Notes under the pieces: model-generated | The model's input: only the letters and a program-made list of their open reading frames with translations | Told to the model about the DNA's origin: nothing | The model's database searches: none | Assembly: GCA_034687125.1 (NCBI GenBank) | Contig: JAQGBZ010000195.1 | Coordinates: 1 to 64,000, forward strand | Reading direction: 5' to 3' | DNA: 64,000 nucleotides | From: Neelides folsomi | Taxonomy: Eukaryota; Arthropoda; Collembola; Neelipleona; Neelidae | Program-made: the position numbers and the translations under genes | Shown here: positions 29,101 through 40,651 of the stretch, piece by piece | Layout of the letters: every line of letters starts with the position of its first letter | Position numbering within the stretch: position 1 is the stretch's first letter

Positions 29101-32100
29101 AGTCGAGAACCTAAATGTGCCCTTTATACCCATCCCTTTATATTTCTTTTTTATCCCTTTTGTATTACATCAAGGTATTATAATGCATCAAAGTACAATA
29201 CACCACATACATCAAGGTACATGTAATCATTTCAGGTACTCTACGTTATTAATCTGATGTGTATATAAAGCAGGACAAGGAAAAAATAAGTTCAACTTGT
29301 AAAAACATCAAGTGTATGGCTCTGACTTGGTTGTGAGAAGAATGAGAAAAAAATTGGATTTTTTTTATTCCTGTGTGATTCTAAGAAGGGAGCTGTGGCT
29401 CAGCAAATTTGTCCATATTCTTAAAATAAAAATGGTTAGAATGCCAAGTTGAAGAGAAATGGGGAGAGAGATTGAGAAGGAATCATGAGTAAATTGCCGA
29501 GAAATGTAAAATGAGGATAATTAAGAATTTCTGGCACCGAAGACGACAAAAAGTAATTGAGTCTCATGAACAAATCCGTAAAGAAGGTTCAATTGTAACA
29601 TTGTATTTATTTAAACTTGTCCTATGGGTAAAAAGCCATGTTAGAACAACACAATATTTAATGACTTGGGCTTGCTTTCTGCTCAGGAATTTTGAATAGA
29701 TATTTAAAATCCTTATTTTACACCTTCAGAAATTAATTACACTATAAATCCCTTCTAAATTGCCTCGTACTGAACGTTCCTATGTTCGTGGAAATTTAAC
29801 TCGGAATGGTTACATTTGACTCATTTTTCTTCTTTTCAGTGCAATTGGAAAGGATTGAACTGGAAAATTATGAGACAAGAAATAGCGTTGAACACAAACG
29901 AAAGGAATTTGATAAAAGTTTAAACCTTGAAGGAAAAAGAAAGGAGATGAGTAAGAACAAGACATTTTGGATGAGTAAGGAGACAAAAGGTCTCAGAGCG
30001 GCTATTGAAAATATGTCTGCCAGTGGTTGGAAACTTTTACTGCTCTCAATTACCATAAACATTATGATGAGGATAAGAACAAAGATGAATAATATCTGCT
30101 GTCTTAAAAGTCTTTTTCAATTATAAATAGAGGTTATCTGGGGTCATTTTGCTCCCTCATTCTTTACTTTACTTTAAGAGTGAATTGAAAGAAACAGATC
30201 CAAATATTTCATCGTCTGAGGATTAGCTGGTATTTGCAGATTGTGAAGCTTTAGCTTTTCTCTGACCCAATTGTCATACAGATACAATATCCCTTGTTCC
30301 ATCCTACAGTGTCACATATCCAGTTATTGCTATTTATTTTGTTTTTGTCAACCTACAATAATGTAATGAAGCTGAGAATAAAATTAGGTTTATCTACATG
30401 CACATTATTTTTGTCTAACTCTAATTGTGCAATATTTAATGGTAATGCATAATCATTTTCCTTCTTTTTCCTTTAATGGTTTTGATTGTCTAGTCACAAG
30501 TCACAACTCTAGATTATTAATTATTAAATAAACAAGGAATTCAATGGAATTCACACTTGGAGTTGCAAATTTTCTCGTGAGTTATAAATTATTTTGCTAA
30601 ACTAACAAAATAATTGTTTTTTGTTTGCCGCTCCATAATTTCTACGCCCATCACTTTTCGCTGCTTAATATAGACTATTTAATAGCTAATATACTTCCTT
30701 TTTTGTCCTCCTTAGAGCTTATCATGTAACGTGCTAATGGAGGAAAATAGATATAGATTTTATGCATGCAACAATAATTGAATATTTATTTATTTAACAT
30801 TTATGAGAGGAAAACCTCAGCCTCCCTGACGCTTTATGTGACACCCTTTGTTTTTAATGCTTCATTTTAGCAAATATCGCATTTCTATTTTGAGTGAACA
30901 TGAATTATCATTTCCTTACAATGGTGATAATGATATTCCGAGTTATTTTCCTTTACAACAATATACAAAAATGCAATATCGTATACCTAATAATAACTTA
31001 CATAAAATTATACGTAAATTAATGGGTAAGCATAATAAATATTCTAAACATGCCGATTTATTTTTAAACACCTAAGCATGCTTAAATATGATCATATTTC
31101 AATATAGGTAAATATTTTCTTTTTCGGAGAATGGCAATTTGACATCATGATGTGCATCGTCGCCTTAGTTGATGAATAATAATCTATTCATCAAAAATGA
31201 ATTCAAGTGCTGAATTAATGAATAATTAAGCCCTCAGTGTCAACTTGATATTCCAGATATACAATAAATACATTTGATCAATTTTATAATAAATGTTATT
31301 AAGCATAAAGGCTGACTTCGAGTTGAAACTTGAAATTCTTTAATCAATAATCGTATTGTGTACATTTATTATTTAAATAATTAAAACTGTGGTTGGGAAC
31401 TTTATAAAAAGGAACATGAATTTGTTAATCGGCATGTCCCACTCAAGCAATTAATTTGGTATAAGTATTGCATTAGTAAATAATTCTTAATCAATCAAGT
31501 TTTTCAGTGTCAATCAACCACCAGTTTCTAATCGATAGTGTAAACCACAAGCTTAAGAGCTAAGAAGTTGTTCCCATTTAATTAGTAAATAATATTGAAC
31601 AAGACTTACAAAGAACCATCACGTGAAGTTGAAGAAATCGAACTGCAAGTGTTCCAACTTGTAACTTTAACTCTGTTTCATCACCGATATTTTTAGTTAA
31701 TTTTTCTTGCAAGAGAATGCAACCACGTTGTCGATTCGCCTTCGTCCTTTGAAGAACTGACTCACTCGTCATTCGTTGTCCAACACATCCTCCACGTCGT
31801 AAATCACAAATGAGAAAAGATAATTAAGTGAACCTAAAGGGGTAAATAAAATTGAACAAACAAGTTGTAATATTGGATGTGTGGGAGTGAGAGTAATGTA
31901 GTCACTCCTACAAAGTATACAATTAGTACTTTTATAAAAGGTAATAAGACAAAGTTGCACAAGTTGGTTTGGTTGAGCTGTAACTTGATTGAAAGAGTCC
32001 TTGAGCTGAAATCGAAATTTGGCTTTAAAAACAATTAACTGATTTTTGAATAAACAAAAATGATGTTCAATTCTTGCGACTATTTTGATCACTTGTGGGC

Positions 32101-32760
32101 CTCCACACACCTCTTGAGTGTCTTGAGAATTGGAATTATGTAAATATCAGGAAGCATTGAGGAAAGATTGAGCGTCTGGATGTGAGCAGGGAGAAGTGGA
32201 GGAATCATTCCCATGTTAAGTGGCGACTCGGAAGAGATTCAACCCAAAGCACAGCTGGGGATATTACGCCATCTGAGCGAAGCTAAACTCCGAACTACAA
32301 CGTTAAATTGCAGAGTTAACACTCATCTCAATAAATCCAAACCTTGCACATTATAAAAATATGACCCAATGACATATCGTCCATCCACTGACCTTTTCAC
32401 CCATTTATTAAATTAATAGTAGGGTTAATTGAGTACTAATATTTATTAAGGAAAGTAATAAACTAATAAATAACACAGTGTGGAAACTCAAGTCAGAGGT
32501 TCTATAAAAGTGCATGGAGAGTCATTTAATCTAATTGCATCTTGATTATGTAATGAGTATGAATGATGATATTTGATCCTTCAAGATCCATAATTTAATT
32601 GTCGAAGAGATAAGAAATGAAGGAATGAATGAAAGGAGAAGAAACAAAATGCCCCTTTGGTTTTCTTCAGCCTTTGGCTATCCTGTGCGAAAAGAAGGGA
32701 AAAACAACTTGAATTTCTTTTCTTTACAATTTCTCCATCTCCAATTCCAATTTAATCAGC
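26167..32760. other. Intergenic stretch between the MITE and the Staufen leader
   Basis: Mostly AT-rich with purine-rich patches. No recognisable gene. Two weak possibilities are a charged, coiled-coil-like candidate exon at 29840-29950 on the plus strand (listed separately) and a minus-strand open stretch at 31772-31613 ending at a good GTAAGT donor. Neither has family support. Confidence 0.5.
29840..29950 (+). other. Candidate exon, coiled-coil-like, unassigned
   Basis: A strong acceptor (TTCTTTTCAG) precedes an open stretch ending at the donor A|GTAAGA. The translation is QLERIELENYETRNSVEH followed by a Lys/Glu-rich run, helical and charged. No family is recognised and no partner exons were found. 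A chance open window is the main alternative. Confidence 0.15.
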
Positions 32761-32906
32761 GAGACGTGTGCAATTGCGAGTGTGTAATTTAATCTAATTG
32801 ATATTTAATTTAGTCCAAGTAATTTTAAAGTGAATAGAGACCCAAATAGATATCCTGTAGAACTTTTTCAATAAGTGCAGTTTACGATACGATTCCTCAT
32901 TAACTG
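32761..32906 (+). other. Probable 5' UTR exon of Staufen
   Basis: A good donor (TAACTG|GTAAGAATT, GT at 32907) lies upstream of the Staufen acceptor (TTTTACAG, AG at 33130-33131). If this exon joins the main coding exon, an in-frame TAA at 32901-32903 precedes the coding sequence. That fixes the Staufen start at the downstream ATG. The 5' boundary is not known; 32761 is nominal. Confidence 0.5.
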
Positions 32907-33200
32907 GTAAGAATTACAAAAATATTAAAAAAAATAATTTAGAAAAAATATTTTCATTGACTTTCTTACAAAATAATTTTATACAAGGCTTAAGTTTTCG
33001 TGTGTAGTTTTTATCATTTGATAACACATTTATTTTCTTGAATCGGTCTGTTGGCTATTCAATAAAGTGTTTTAACTTAACATCATTTCTGTGTTATTAT
33101 TAATTTTGACATATTTAATCATATTTTACAGGCTTCAAGTTGTCGAGTAGTGGAATATGGTGGAATAATTAAGGAGAGCAATAATCACCTTATTGTGCCA

Positions 33201-35914
33201 ATGGATCAGAAATCTTGGGGCGGTGCATCAAGACAGACGCAAAGCATGTACCACCCGCAGCAACTTCGCTTTCAGTCAAACTCTTATCAAAGTCATAATT
33301 TTGCAAATGGTGGAACTGGACTATGGGGAAATCCCATCACTTCCTCCGGAAACAATTGGACATCGGTTGGAAGAGTCGAAAGAATTCCGAGAAATTCCTA
33401 CCCGCCAAATAATTATGCTGGAGGTCAATACCAGAAAAATGGTCAAAATGTTAAAGGCAAATATCAAAATAATCCTCATCAGAAGGACAAAGGTGGTTTC
33501 TCTGGATGGCGAGGCGAAAAAGGTCCCAATGGGTCAAATTCCAATACAACGAACAATGCTGCTCAGCCAAGTGAAGCATCAGGGGAAGTGAGCCCAAATT
33601 CAGAACCTCAGTATCGAATCTTTAAACGAGGAGACAGCCTTCCTGGAATTTCTCCATTGAACACCTCAGTGACCGAAGGTTCACTTCAAAAAGACACAAG
33701 TCCACATCGAGATGGAAATGTCAAACCTCACGAATCAGAGAATTCCGATCAGACCAACTTTGCCTTTGAAAATAAGAACCCAACGACGAGAGTGGGCGAT
33801 TTAGCGAAATATCATTCCGTGCAAGCTGAATATAGATTGACGAAAGAAGCCGGCCCTCCACATGCTCCTGTATTTACTGTTAACCTCTTCCTTGGCACGG
33901 AGGAATACGAAGGTCAAGGGACAAGTATCAAAAGAGCCCAACAAGCCGCTGCGGTTCTCGCTCTAAAAAATACATCGTTTACTAAACCGCCAATTCGGCA
34001 TCAACCTAAATACAACCCACGTGGGAAGGGACAAATCAAAGCTCCTCCGACGGCCGTATTGTCAAAACTTCAAACTTTAGCTGATGAATTCCAAGAGACG
34101 CTGACCTTTACGAGTCAACCTGTGACAATTTCGGATCCATTCCTCCGAGTCAATCCCATTTCTATTGTGAATGTTCATTTCGGAAATATGATGTTCACAG
34201 GAGAAGGGCCAAATTTCCACGTGGCTAAAACTTCAGCAGCCATTACTGCTCTCAAGGCTCTCATTCAATTGAAGAAAGAGCGAGAGTTGGAGAAGACGAA
34301 TGGAGGGAATGAAAATGGTGCGGAAGACGACAGTGTCAAAAGTCCAATTTCTCTCGTTCATGAAATGTCACTCAAACGGAATTTAAATGTCACTTTTGAA
34401 ATTGTTGGGGAAGAAGGCCCTCCGCATATGAAACTATTTACATTGGAATGTAAAGTTGGGGAATTTGTTTGTAAAGGAGAAGGTTCCACTAAACAGGTAA
34501 AAAGAATTTTATTTGTAAACTATCACAAGTTGGTATATTCTTATTTCTTATATTCAAAAAATCTATTTCATTATTTATTAGATATTTTTTTATTGCAACT
34601 ATTTTAATAAAAGTGAATCGATTTTTTAGTTGGCGAAAAAATGTGCGAGTGAAGCTATGATATCAAAATTGAAGGAAATTCCAGTTCCTTCCCACGATGA
34701 TCCGAACGCTACTTTTAAATTGATTCAAAAGACTTTGAATCCGAATTTAAAGTCAAAACAAAGTAGAAAAAAGAAATGTCCCGTCGTGAAAGACATTGAG
34801 AAGCAAATCGTGTCCCCGGTCTCCCGACTCATTCAAATTGCTCATGTGAAGAAATACAAAGAGCCCGAGTACGTTTTAATTTCTAAGATCGAACCACCCG
34901 CAGTTGAATTCAAAATGAAGAGCAGGACTAAGAAAATCAAACCGCATTTTATAATTCAAGCCACAGTTGGTCCCCATGTTTGTCAAGGGTCAGGATCGAA
35001 TAAGAAAGATGCAAAAAAGGCTGCTGCTGACGCAGCTCTGGTAGTTATGGGCTATGCTCCTTCTTTACCGCAAATTATTAAACCTCTTAAGCCTGCTGAT
35101 GAATCTACCAATGAGGTGAAACCAGCCGAGAAAGTGACAAATGGACGGGAAAATCCAACAGATTCTCCATCAAAAACACTTCCACTTTCTTCTGAAAAGA
35201 ACGACTCACAAAATGTATTTGCGAGACAAATCGTTCCTGGCGTTCTTGTATTGAAGAGCGAGCCGCAACAACAAAAGGGTAAATTTTAAAACTAAAGGAA
35301 AATATTATTTTATTTAAATAGTTGAAATCATTTACTTTAAATGAAATTAAAATGTTTTTAAGAGAATTTATGGGTTCTAGAATCACCATCAGCTGAAAGC
35401 ACGGACAATAAAGGAACTGATTTACCTAGTGTAATGCAAAAGATGTTGTCAACCAATTGTCGGTTTCTATTACCAGATCAAACGATTGAAAATACGAAGA
35501 AATTGATTATATTGGCAAATCTTTTCAATCTTCAAGTTACGTATTCTGACTTTCCAAAAGTAAGGAATAAGAAACAAAACATTTCATTTTACAAAAGAGT
35601 AATTCTTTTTAGTTTATTGTCATTGATATATTTTTATTACAGAAAAATGAATTTCTGAGCGTTGTGACTTTGAGCACAAATCCGCCTCAAGTGGCTCATG
35701 GTGTTGGAACAACTTTGGACGAAGCTCAAAATCTTGTATAAAATTTAAAATAATATATAAAATTTAATTGTCACACTTAAATTAATTTATTAAATATTAT
35801 AATTACAGTTGATATTTAAACATTATTTTACAGGCGGCTCTTAAAATTCTGGAAGAATGCGCATTACTCGACACGTGGACTCCGAATCAGATTGAGAATT
35901 CGACAATAATTTAA
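33201..35914 (+). CDS. stau: Staufen-type double-stranded RNA-binding protein, five dsRBDs
   Basis: Binds structured mRNA 3' UTRs for localisation, translational control and decay in the cytoplasm. Exons: 33201-34496, 34630-35278, 35381-35559, 35643-35735, 35834-35914, all GT-AG and in phase, giving 765 residues. The start is the first ATG after the acceptor at 33131; no earlier in-frame ATG is visible. Residues 1-195 are Gln/Asn/Gly-rich. dsRBD1 (about 196-257) has YRLTKEAGPPHAPVFTVNL. dsRBD2 (about 281-356) lacks the classical KKxAK-type end. dsRBD3 (about 381-450) has FEIVGEEGPPHMKLFTLECK and is cut by intron 1 just before LAKKCASEA. dsRBD4 (about 494-571) has KKYKEPEYVLI and GSNKKDAKKAAADAALVV. 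A degenerate dsRBD5 (about 663-752) ends the protein. This five-domain order matches Drosophila Staufen and vertebrate STAU1/2. A possible AATAAA lies at 36519-36524. Confidence 0.95.
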
Positions 35915-37123
35915 TCTCTTAAAAGTTTAACGACTCGATGCGCCGATTTACATCAATGGTAATTTAATTCAACTTCATATTAGAAAACTGTTAGGAAACG
36001 TTATATTTGACGATAAGGATAAGTTTGTATTATGTATATTGGTGGTGCTGTTGTTTAAAAAATGACGCGATGTTCGTTTAATGTTTTATGGTTTCATAAA
36101 CCATACAGTCAAATCAATTGACTTTTATACGTACGATTCAAGTTACGTAACTATTTTAATCTGTTGCCATTCTTTTACTATTAATTTGGAATATTATATT
36201 ACGAACATGGAAAGTCTGTAATTATTCAATAATTAGAGAAAATCTTATTTAATGAATTTGTTTACGAATGGCAAAAGTGAAAAGAGAAATTGTTTTGTTT
36301 GTTTGTTTGTTATTGCAAATTGCGATTTATTTGTTAATATTTTTAAAATGGTGAAAATTAAAATGATTTAATGGAAAAGCAATTATATTGTCTAATTCTA
36401 ATCCTATTATCCTACTAATATTTTATTATTAGCATTTTTAGAATTTAATAAGTTAAACTAAAAGTATATTGGATGCTCTATCTGGTCATTTTTTGTGCTA
36501 AAAATTTAACTTATTTTAAATAAACCTGATATATGAGATCAACATTATAAGAATACTTTATTAAATCCATTCTCATGTTTACTGATTATCTTGTCACATA
36601 CTTCAAAATTTGTATTTTCAACATGGTTTAATTTCTTAATACTCGTCCCATGTGGATGCATACGCAGATCAGAAAATATCATACAAATACAAGATTACAT
36701 GTATTGATGGGTATAAATTAGCATAAAATCATAATCATTATTATTAACTAAAAGTAAATTCATTTGTAGAGTTTAGTTTTATTTTTCAAAGAATTTCAAC
36801 TTATAGGTTAGATAAATACAAAAATCGTTAATACTGCAATAATTAATTATAATTTATCTTACTTTAATTTAATTTAAGCTTAATATACTTTATCAAGGAA
36901 CTAAATGTATGTAAGTGTATACAATTGCAATTTCAATTATGATACATTAATATTAAATTACACACAGCGGGGTATACGGGTAAAGATGTTTTTGGTCCAA
37001 TCAAAAATTGAAATTATTTGTTGTTTTTAGTCTAAAAGTTACAAGTAAGTTTATGAGATTTGACATTTGATAATCTATTGTAATCGTAAATTAATTTAAA
37101 GCTTATACACAATTTCAACATGA
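35915..37123. other. Convergent intergenic spacer between Staufen and AA15 gene 1
   Basis: AT-rich spacer holding the 3' ends of a plus-strand and a minus-strand gene. It contains a short palindrome (TATGGTTT/AAACCATA around 36085-36103), a (TTTG)n tract at 36292-36311 and a plus-strand AATAAA at 36519-36524. No ORF with motifs. Confidence 0.7.
36292..36311. repeat. (TTTG)n microsatellite
   Basis: Five consecutive TTTG units, in the Staufen 3' flank. Confidence 0.9.
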
Positions 37124-38650
37124 TTATGATCTAATTGCCACATCTGCACAGGCTCGAAATGTCTGAAAATTATTAATTAATCAATTAAAAACACTATTAA
37201 ATATTAAACAAAAGATTAAATATACTCTAATTATATTTTTATTTAAAAATGCTAATGTATGAAATCATACTTCTTGGTTTCCACATCCCACGGCCCTATA
37301 TTAAATATATCAAAACAATTTTATCAATTTTAAATATTATTAGCCACCAACTTCCCATTAATAACTAAATACTTATTTAATAAAATAAATTAATTATTCT
37401 TAAAGTTTAAATGTCTCTTACCCGGTTCCATTTCCACAGTCTCCCCAATTATTTCCAGCCTTATACTCCCACCGAAAAACCTTTAAACAATTTATCGTAA
37501 ATTATCCAGCCCTTTGATTTTCAAAATAAACCAATTTATAAGAGACTTACACAATGATTACAAGTCATGCCTCGTGGAAGCATATATTGGAGATCATAAA
37601 AGCCAGTTTTGTCTACTGGAAACTTTGTTCCTTGACCATCAGCTCTCTATGTAAATTCCAAGGATAGTTCAATACAAACGGAATAGCAATTTCACATAAA
37701 ATCTAGTATGCCGTATATGGCCGATGGATGGCCGGGGCTATCTTTAAATTTTTTACTCTTTACCCCCTGCTATCTTTCGGAACCCTGCCATCTTTAAATT
37801 ATTCAGCCTAAAATGTAATTAATCAAAATTTTATGGACATATTTTAATGAACAAAGGGTGTTTATTTCTAAACAAGCTACTATCCTTAAACTGTTTCATC
37901 ACATTAATGAGTTGTTTAGATTAATGTTTTACATTTGAACCTAAAAATATAAAGATTTTGCACTAAATATGCAAGGGTGTATATTATGTCCATTATATAC
38001 CCGGCCATCTTTCGGGACCCTGCCATCTTTTAAAATAATAGCCTTTACCCCCGGCTTTCTATCGGACCCTGCTATCTTTCGAACCCCTGCTATCTTTCGA
38101 CCAAATACGGTACATATTTTATGTATGAGCATTATTACGTGAAGCTTGACAAATTTGTTCTCAATTGGCGGATTGTTCTGTGGACATATTTCGAATTCCA
38201 TAAATCCTCTATGAGCTGCTGTGATTTGAACTTGTAAATTGACTTTTTGATTCATTGTAAAATTTGCTGTTTTAATTCCTCTCCCATAATGTCCACCTGG
38301 CTCATTATCTCTTGGTATTGGATCACTATAATCATCCCCACAGATTCCACATCTACCTCCGTTGACTTCATATTGACGCTGCCCATGAAAATAATAGTTT
38401 AATAATAATAGTAATACATATTTGTAATTTGTAATAAATCATATTTAAACGAGTTTACCTGAAATCCTCCACAAAATAACTGATGATCGTTATAATTAAT
38501 GGGAGGATTGTAGTGCTGGAATTCTCCAAACCTCCAAAGTGAAGAAGTTGAAGCTGGTTTTAAAAGTCTCCCATGGCCCTTTACTTCATTTGACAAAAAA
38601 TAAACTCCTAAAATTAAAATAAGTAAAGGAAAGAACTTTGACTTGACCAT
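37124..38650 (-). CDS. AA15 lytic polysaccharide monooxygenase, gene 1 of three
   Basis: Secreted copper enzyme that oxidatively cleaves chitin and/or cellulose (AA15 family). Exons: 38650-38459, 38378-38139, 37646-37551, 37480-37422, 37295-37271, 37162-37124, all GT-AG and in phase, giving 216 residues. Residues 1-25 are a signal peptide ending VKG. Cleavage exposes the copper-binding N-terminal His26 (HGRLLKPASTSSLWRF). The second brace histidine is His120 in TAAHRGFMEFEICP. The C-terminal GCGNQETFRACADVAI carries the probable axial Phe206. Other family marks are NYNDHQLFCGGF and CGICGDD. The start at 38650 is chosen over an in-frame ATG at 38698 because a TATA box (TATATAAA, 38716-38709) predicts transcription from about 38685, downstream of that ATG. 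Intron 2 holds an inverted-repeat element. Chitin versus cellulose preference cannot be read from the sequence. Confidence 0.93.
37711..38110. mobile_element. Inverted-repeat element with internal short tandem repeats, in intron 2 of AA15 gene 1
   Basis: The left end CCGTATATGGCCGATGG and the reverse complement of the right end (CCGTATTTGGTCGAAAG) match at 21 of 27 bases when extended. Inside are about eight direct copies of a 17-19 base unit close to CCCTGCTATCTTTCGGA, in two blocks (about 37733-37800 and 37999-38102) around a 200-base AT-rich centre. It fills about 400 of the intron's 492 bases and is much more GC-rich than its surroundings. The ends suggest a non-autonomous DNA transposon with subterminal repeats. 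No clear target-site duplication is seen and the family is not recognised. Confidence 0.5.
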
Positions 38651-38708
38651 TTTGTACAAAATGTAAAATATGTGAATTGTTGTGATTAACTTACGCATGG
38701 GGTTTTTG

Positions 38709-38716
38709 TTTATATA
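38709..38716 (-). promoter_or_regulatory. TATA box of AA15 gene 1
   Basis: TATATAAA on the minus strand, with a TCACA initiator-like sequence near 38685-38681 at about the expected distance. It lies 11 bases above the in-frame ATG at 38698, so that ATG should not be in the mRNA, supporting the ATG at 38650. Confidence 0.6.
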
Positions 38717-39624
38717 GGTGCCTGTGGTCTGTTAGTAAAGTCAAGTCGATTAAGCATGATCAATGTTAATGATAATGTTTATCAATTAATGCCGGTGTTG
38801 GCTGTGAGCCTGCTACGCAAACGGATATGAATGACTCAAACATTTTTGGGGATTTCATCCTTAATCTCAAAACAAAAATGTAAGAGCGTAGTAAAATATG
38901 ACAGCTGAGACATGTTTCTTTTAATTATTATCAAATAATTGAATTTAGCATGAATTTGAGTTATGAATGAAGTGGGTTTAGATTCTGGAGCTTATGGATA
39001 TACATAAATTAATATAAAAATTGATGACAATGTAGCAATGATTATCAATCGGTATCTAAATGTTGGCTTTTAAGGGCTTCTTTTTATTATCTTGCAATTT
39101 GCTATTCAAATAGAAGTCGGAAATGAATAGTATTTTCAAGTATCAATAAAATACCATATATTGCACTAATGCACGCTGAATGAGCTTCATGTAAAATACC
39201 TGTACCATTAATATTAAATTTATAGTACTGATGTAAATGAAGCATTTGTTATAATATAATCTATTTTCTATTATGAAAAATAGAAATCGTTATTTTATTT
39301 GTTATTGTGAATTGTGACATCATTTTAAATGGTTTAACAAGATTTTTGATAACACCTAATTTTAATGGATGAATAATCAGGAGGAAATGTTATGTTGAAT
39401 TAAATAAGTTGACAGAAATTAATTGATAATTTTACCTTTGATCTCTCAAATTTCAATGAACTTACATTTTAAATAAAGTTCAAATAAAAATCATCAATGA
39501 AATAAAGTACGTACATGAAAACAAACTTTTGTTAAAATTTTTTACCAATATGTATTTTGGCAAACCCGCAATTTTAAACAAGTTAATTTATACAAGTGTA
39601 CCATTTATACATAGTCTTTATTTA
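38717..39624. other. Spacer between AA15 genes 1 and 2
   Basis: AT-rich sequence of about 0.9 kb holding the upstream region of gene 1 and the 3' flank of gene 2. No ORF with motifs. Confidence 0.7.
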
Positions 39625-40614
39625 TTAATTATTTATAATTTCAATATCCGCACAGCTCCTAAATGTCTCTTGGGGGCCGCATCCAACTCTTCCTGTTCCA
39701 TTTGGACAAATCCCCCAATTGTTACCTTTAAAAAATTACATTTAACATTATCTTTAAATGATGACTTATGAAATTGGCAATTGGGCCATGTTGTGAATTA
39801 TGAATTTGTATTCTTAATTTTCCCAAGTTATAAATCAATAATTAATTTTATACCTGCTCTATATTCCCATCTTAAAACGCAGTTACTGCATGTTACACCT
39901 ACAGAAATTTAATGCTTGAGAAAATTAAATCTATAAAATTTCATTAAACTGAAAATTATATATTTTATAATACCAAATGGAAGGATGAGAGTAATTTTAT
40001 GTATTCCTGGATTAGCTTTTTTAACGTAATATTTCGTTTCTCCCTCCTTCTCCGCCAGTTGAAGTTGATAAGTGTAAAAGCATTCTTCAGTTGCATCTCT
40101 TTGTGGGCAAAGTTGAAATTCAAAGTGGCCTTTATGAGGGGCAGTAAGCTCAACGCTCACATCTATAATCTTCAATTAACAACCAATTTATTTGAAAAGT
40201 CCGAATAATTAATAACTACCATATATATTATATTAATAATTAATGTATTACTATTTAAACAGATTTAATCAAAATATGCTGTTTTTGTATAATAAATAAA
40301 AAAAAGTTATTTACTTCTTCAGCATTGTAACTCCTTACGATGATCCCACGCCCAAAAGTTCCACCGTCTTCATTTTTTCTCGGTTTTGGTTGAGAATAAT
40401 CATCCCCACAAACTCCACACAATCCAGAATTGACCACGTATTGGGTATAAAAACCACCACAGTTCAAACCATTGTCGTCGTAGTTGATCGGCGGATTGAA
40501 CCTTTTAAACTCGTTGAATCTCCAAAGCGAAGATCTGCTCGGAGGGTCAATCAATCTTCCGTGAGGCTCAACGTTTAAAATCAAGCCCAACGTTAGAAAA
40601 AGTTTAAGATGCAT
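39625..40614 (-). CDS. AA15 lytic polysaccharide monooxygenase, gene 2 of three
   Basis: Secreted copper-dependent polysaccharide monooxygenase. Exons: 40614-40315, 40169-39974, 39898-39854, 39725-39625, GT-AG and in phase, giving 213 residues. A short signal peptide (1-17, MHLKLFLTLGLILNVEP) precedes His18 (HGRLIDPPSRSSLWRF). The second brace histidine is His112 in TAPHKGHFEFQLCP. Phe202 in GCGPQETFRSCADIEI is the probable axial residue. The first exon spans NYDDNGLNCGGFYTQY without the intron that interrupts genes 1 and 3 there. It shares with gene 3 an intron just before IIxV. AATAAA signals on the minus strand (39626-39621 and 39622-39617) overlap or abut the stop codon, so the 3' UTR may be very short. 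The family assignment is firm; the substrate is not known. Confidence 0.94.
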
Positions 40615-40633
40615 CCCGAGTAAATATTTGATA

Positions 40634-40651
40634 TTGACTCGGAGGAGTCAA
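40634..40651. promoter_or_regulatory. Perfect inverted repeat just upstream of AA15 gene 2
   Basis: TTGACTC and GAGTCAA flank the four bases GGAG, 20 bases above the gene 2 start codon. This could be a dimeric transcription-factor site or a hairpin in the leader. The function is inferred only from symmetry and position. Confidence 0.3.

Noticed and set aside
31578-32110. Two minus-strand ORFs (64 and 113 codons) upstream of Staufen
   Set aside because: One ends at a GTAAGT donor and could be a FAK leader exon, but its phase does not fit the first FAK exon and the translations have no recognisable motif.
37271-37295. Alternative reading of AA15 gene 1 exon 5 as GPWDVETKK
   Set aside because: It comes from misplacing the exon start by one base. 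With the exon starting at 37295 the frame reads GAVGCGNQE and joins TFRACADVAI, the family ending.
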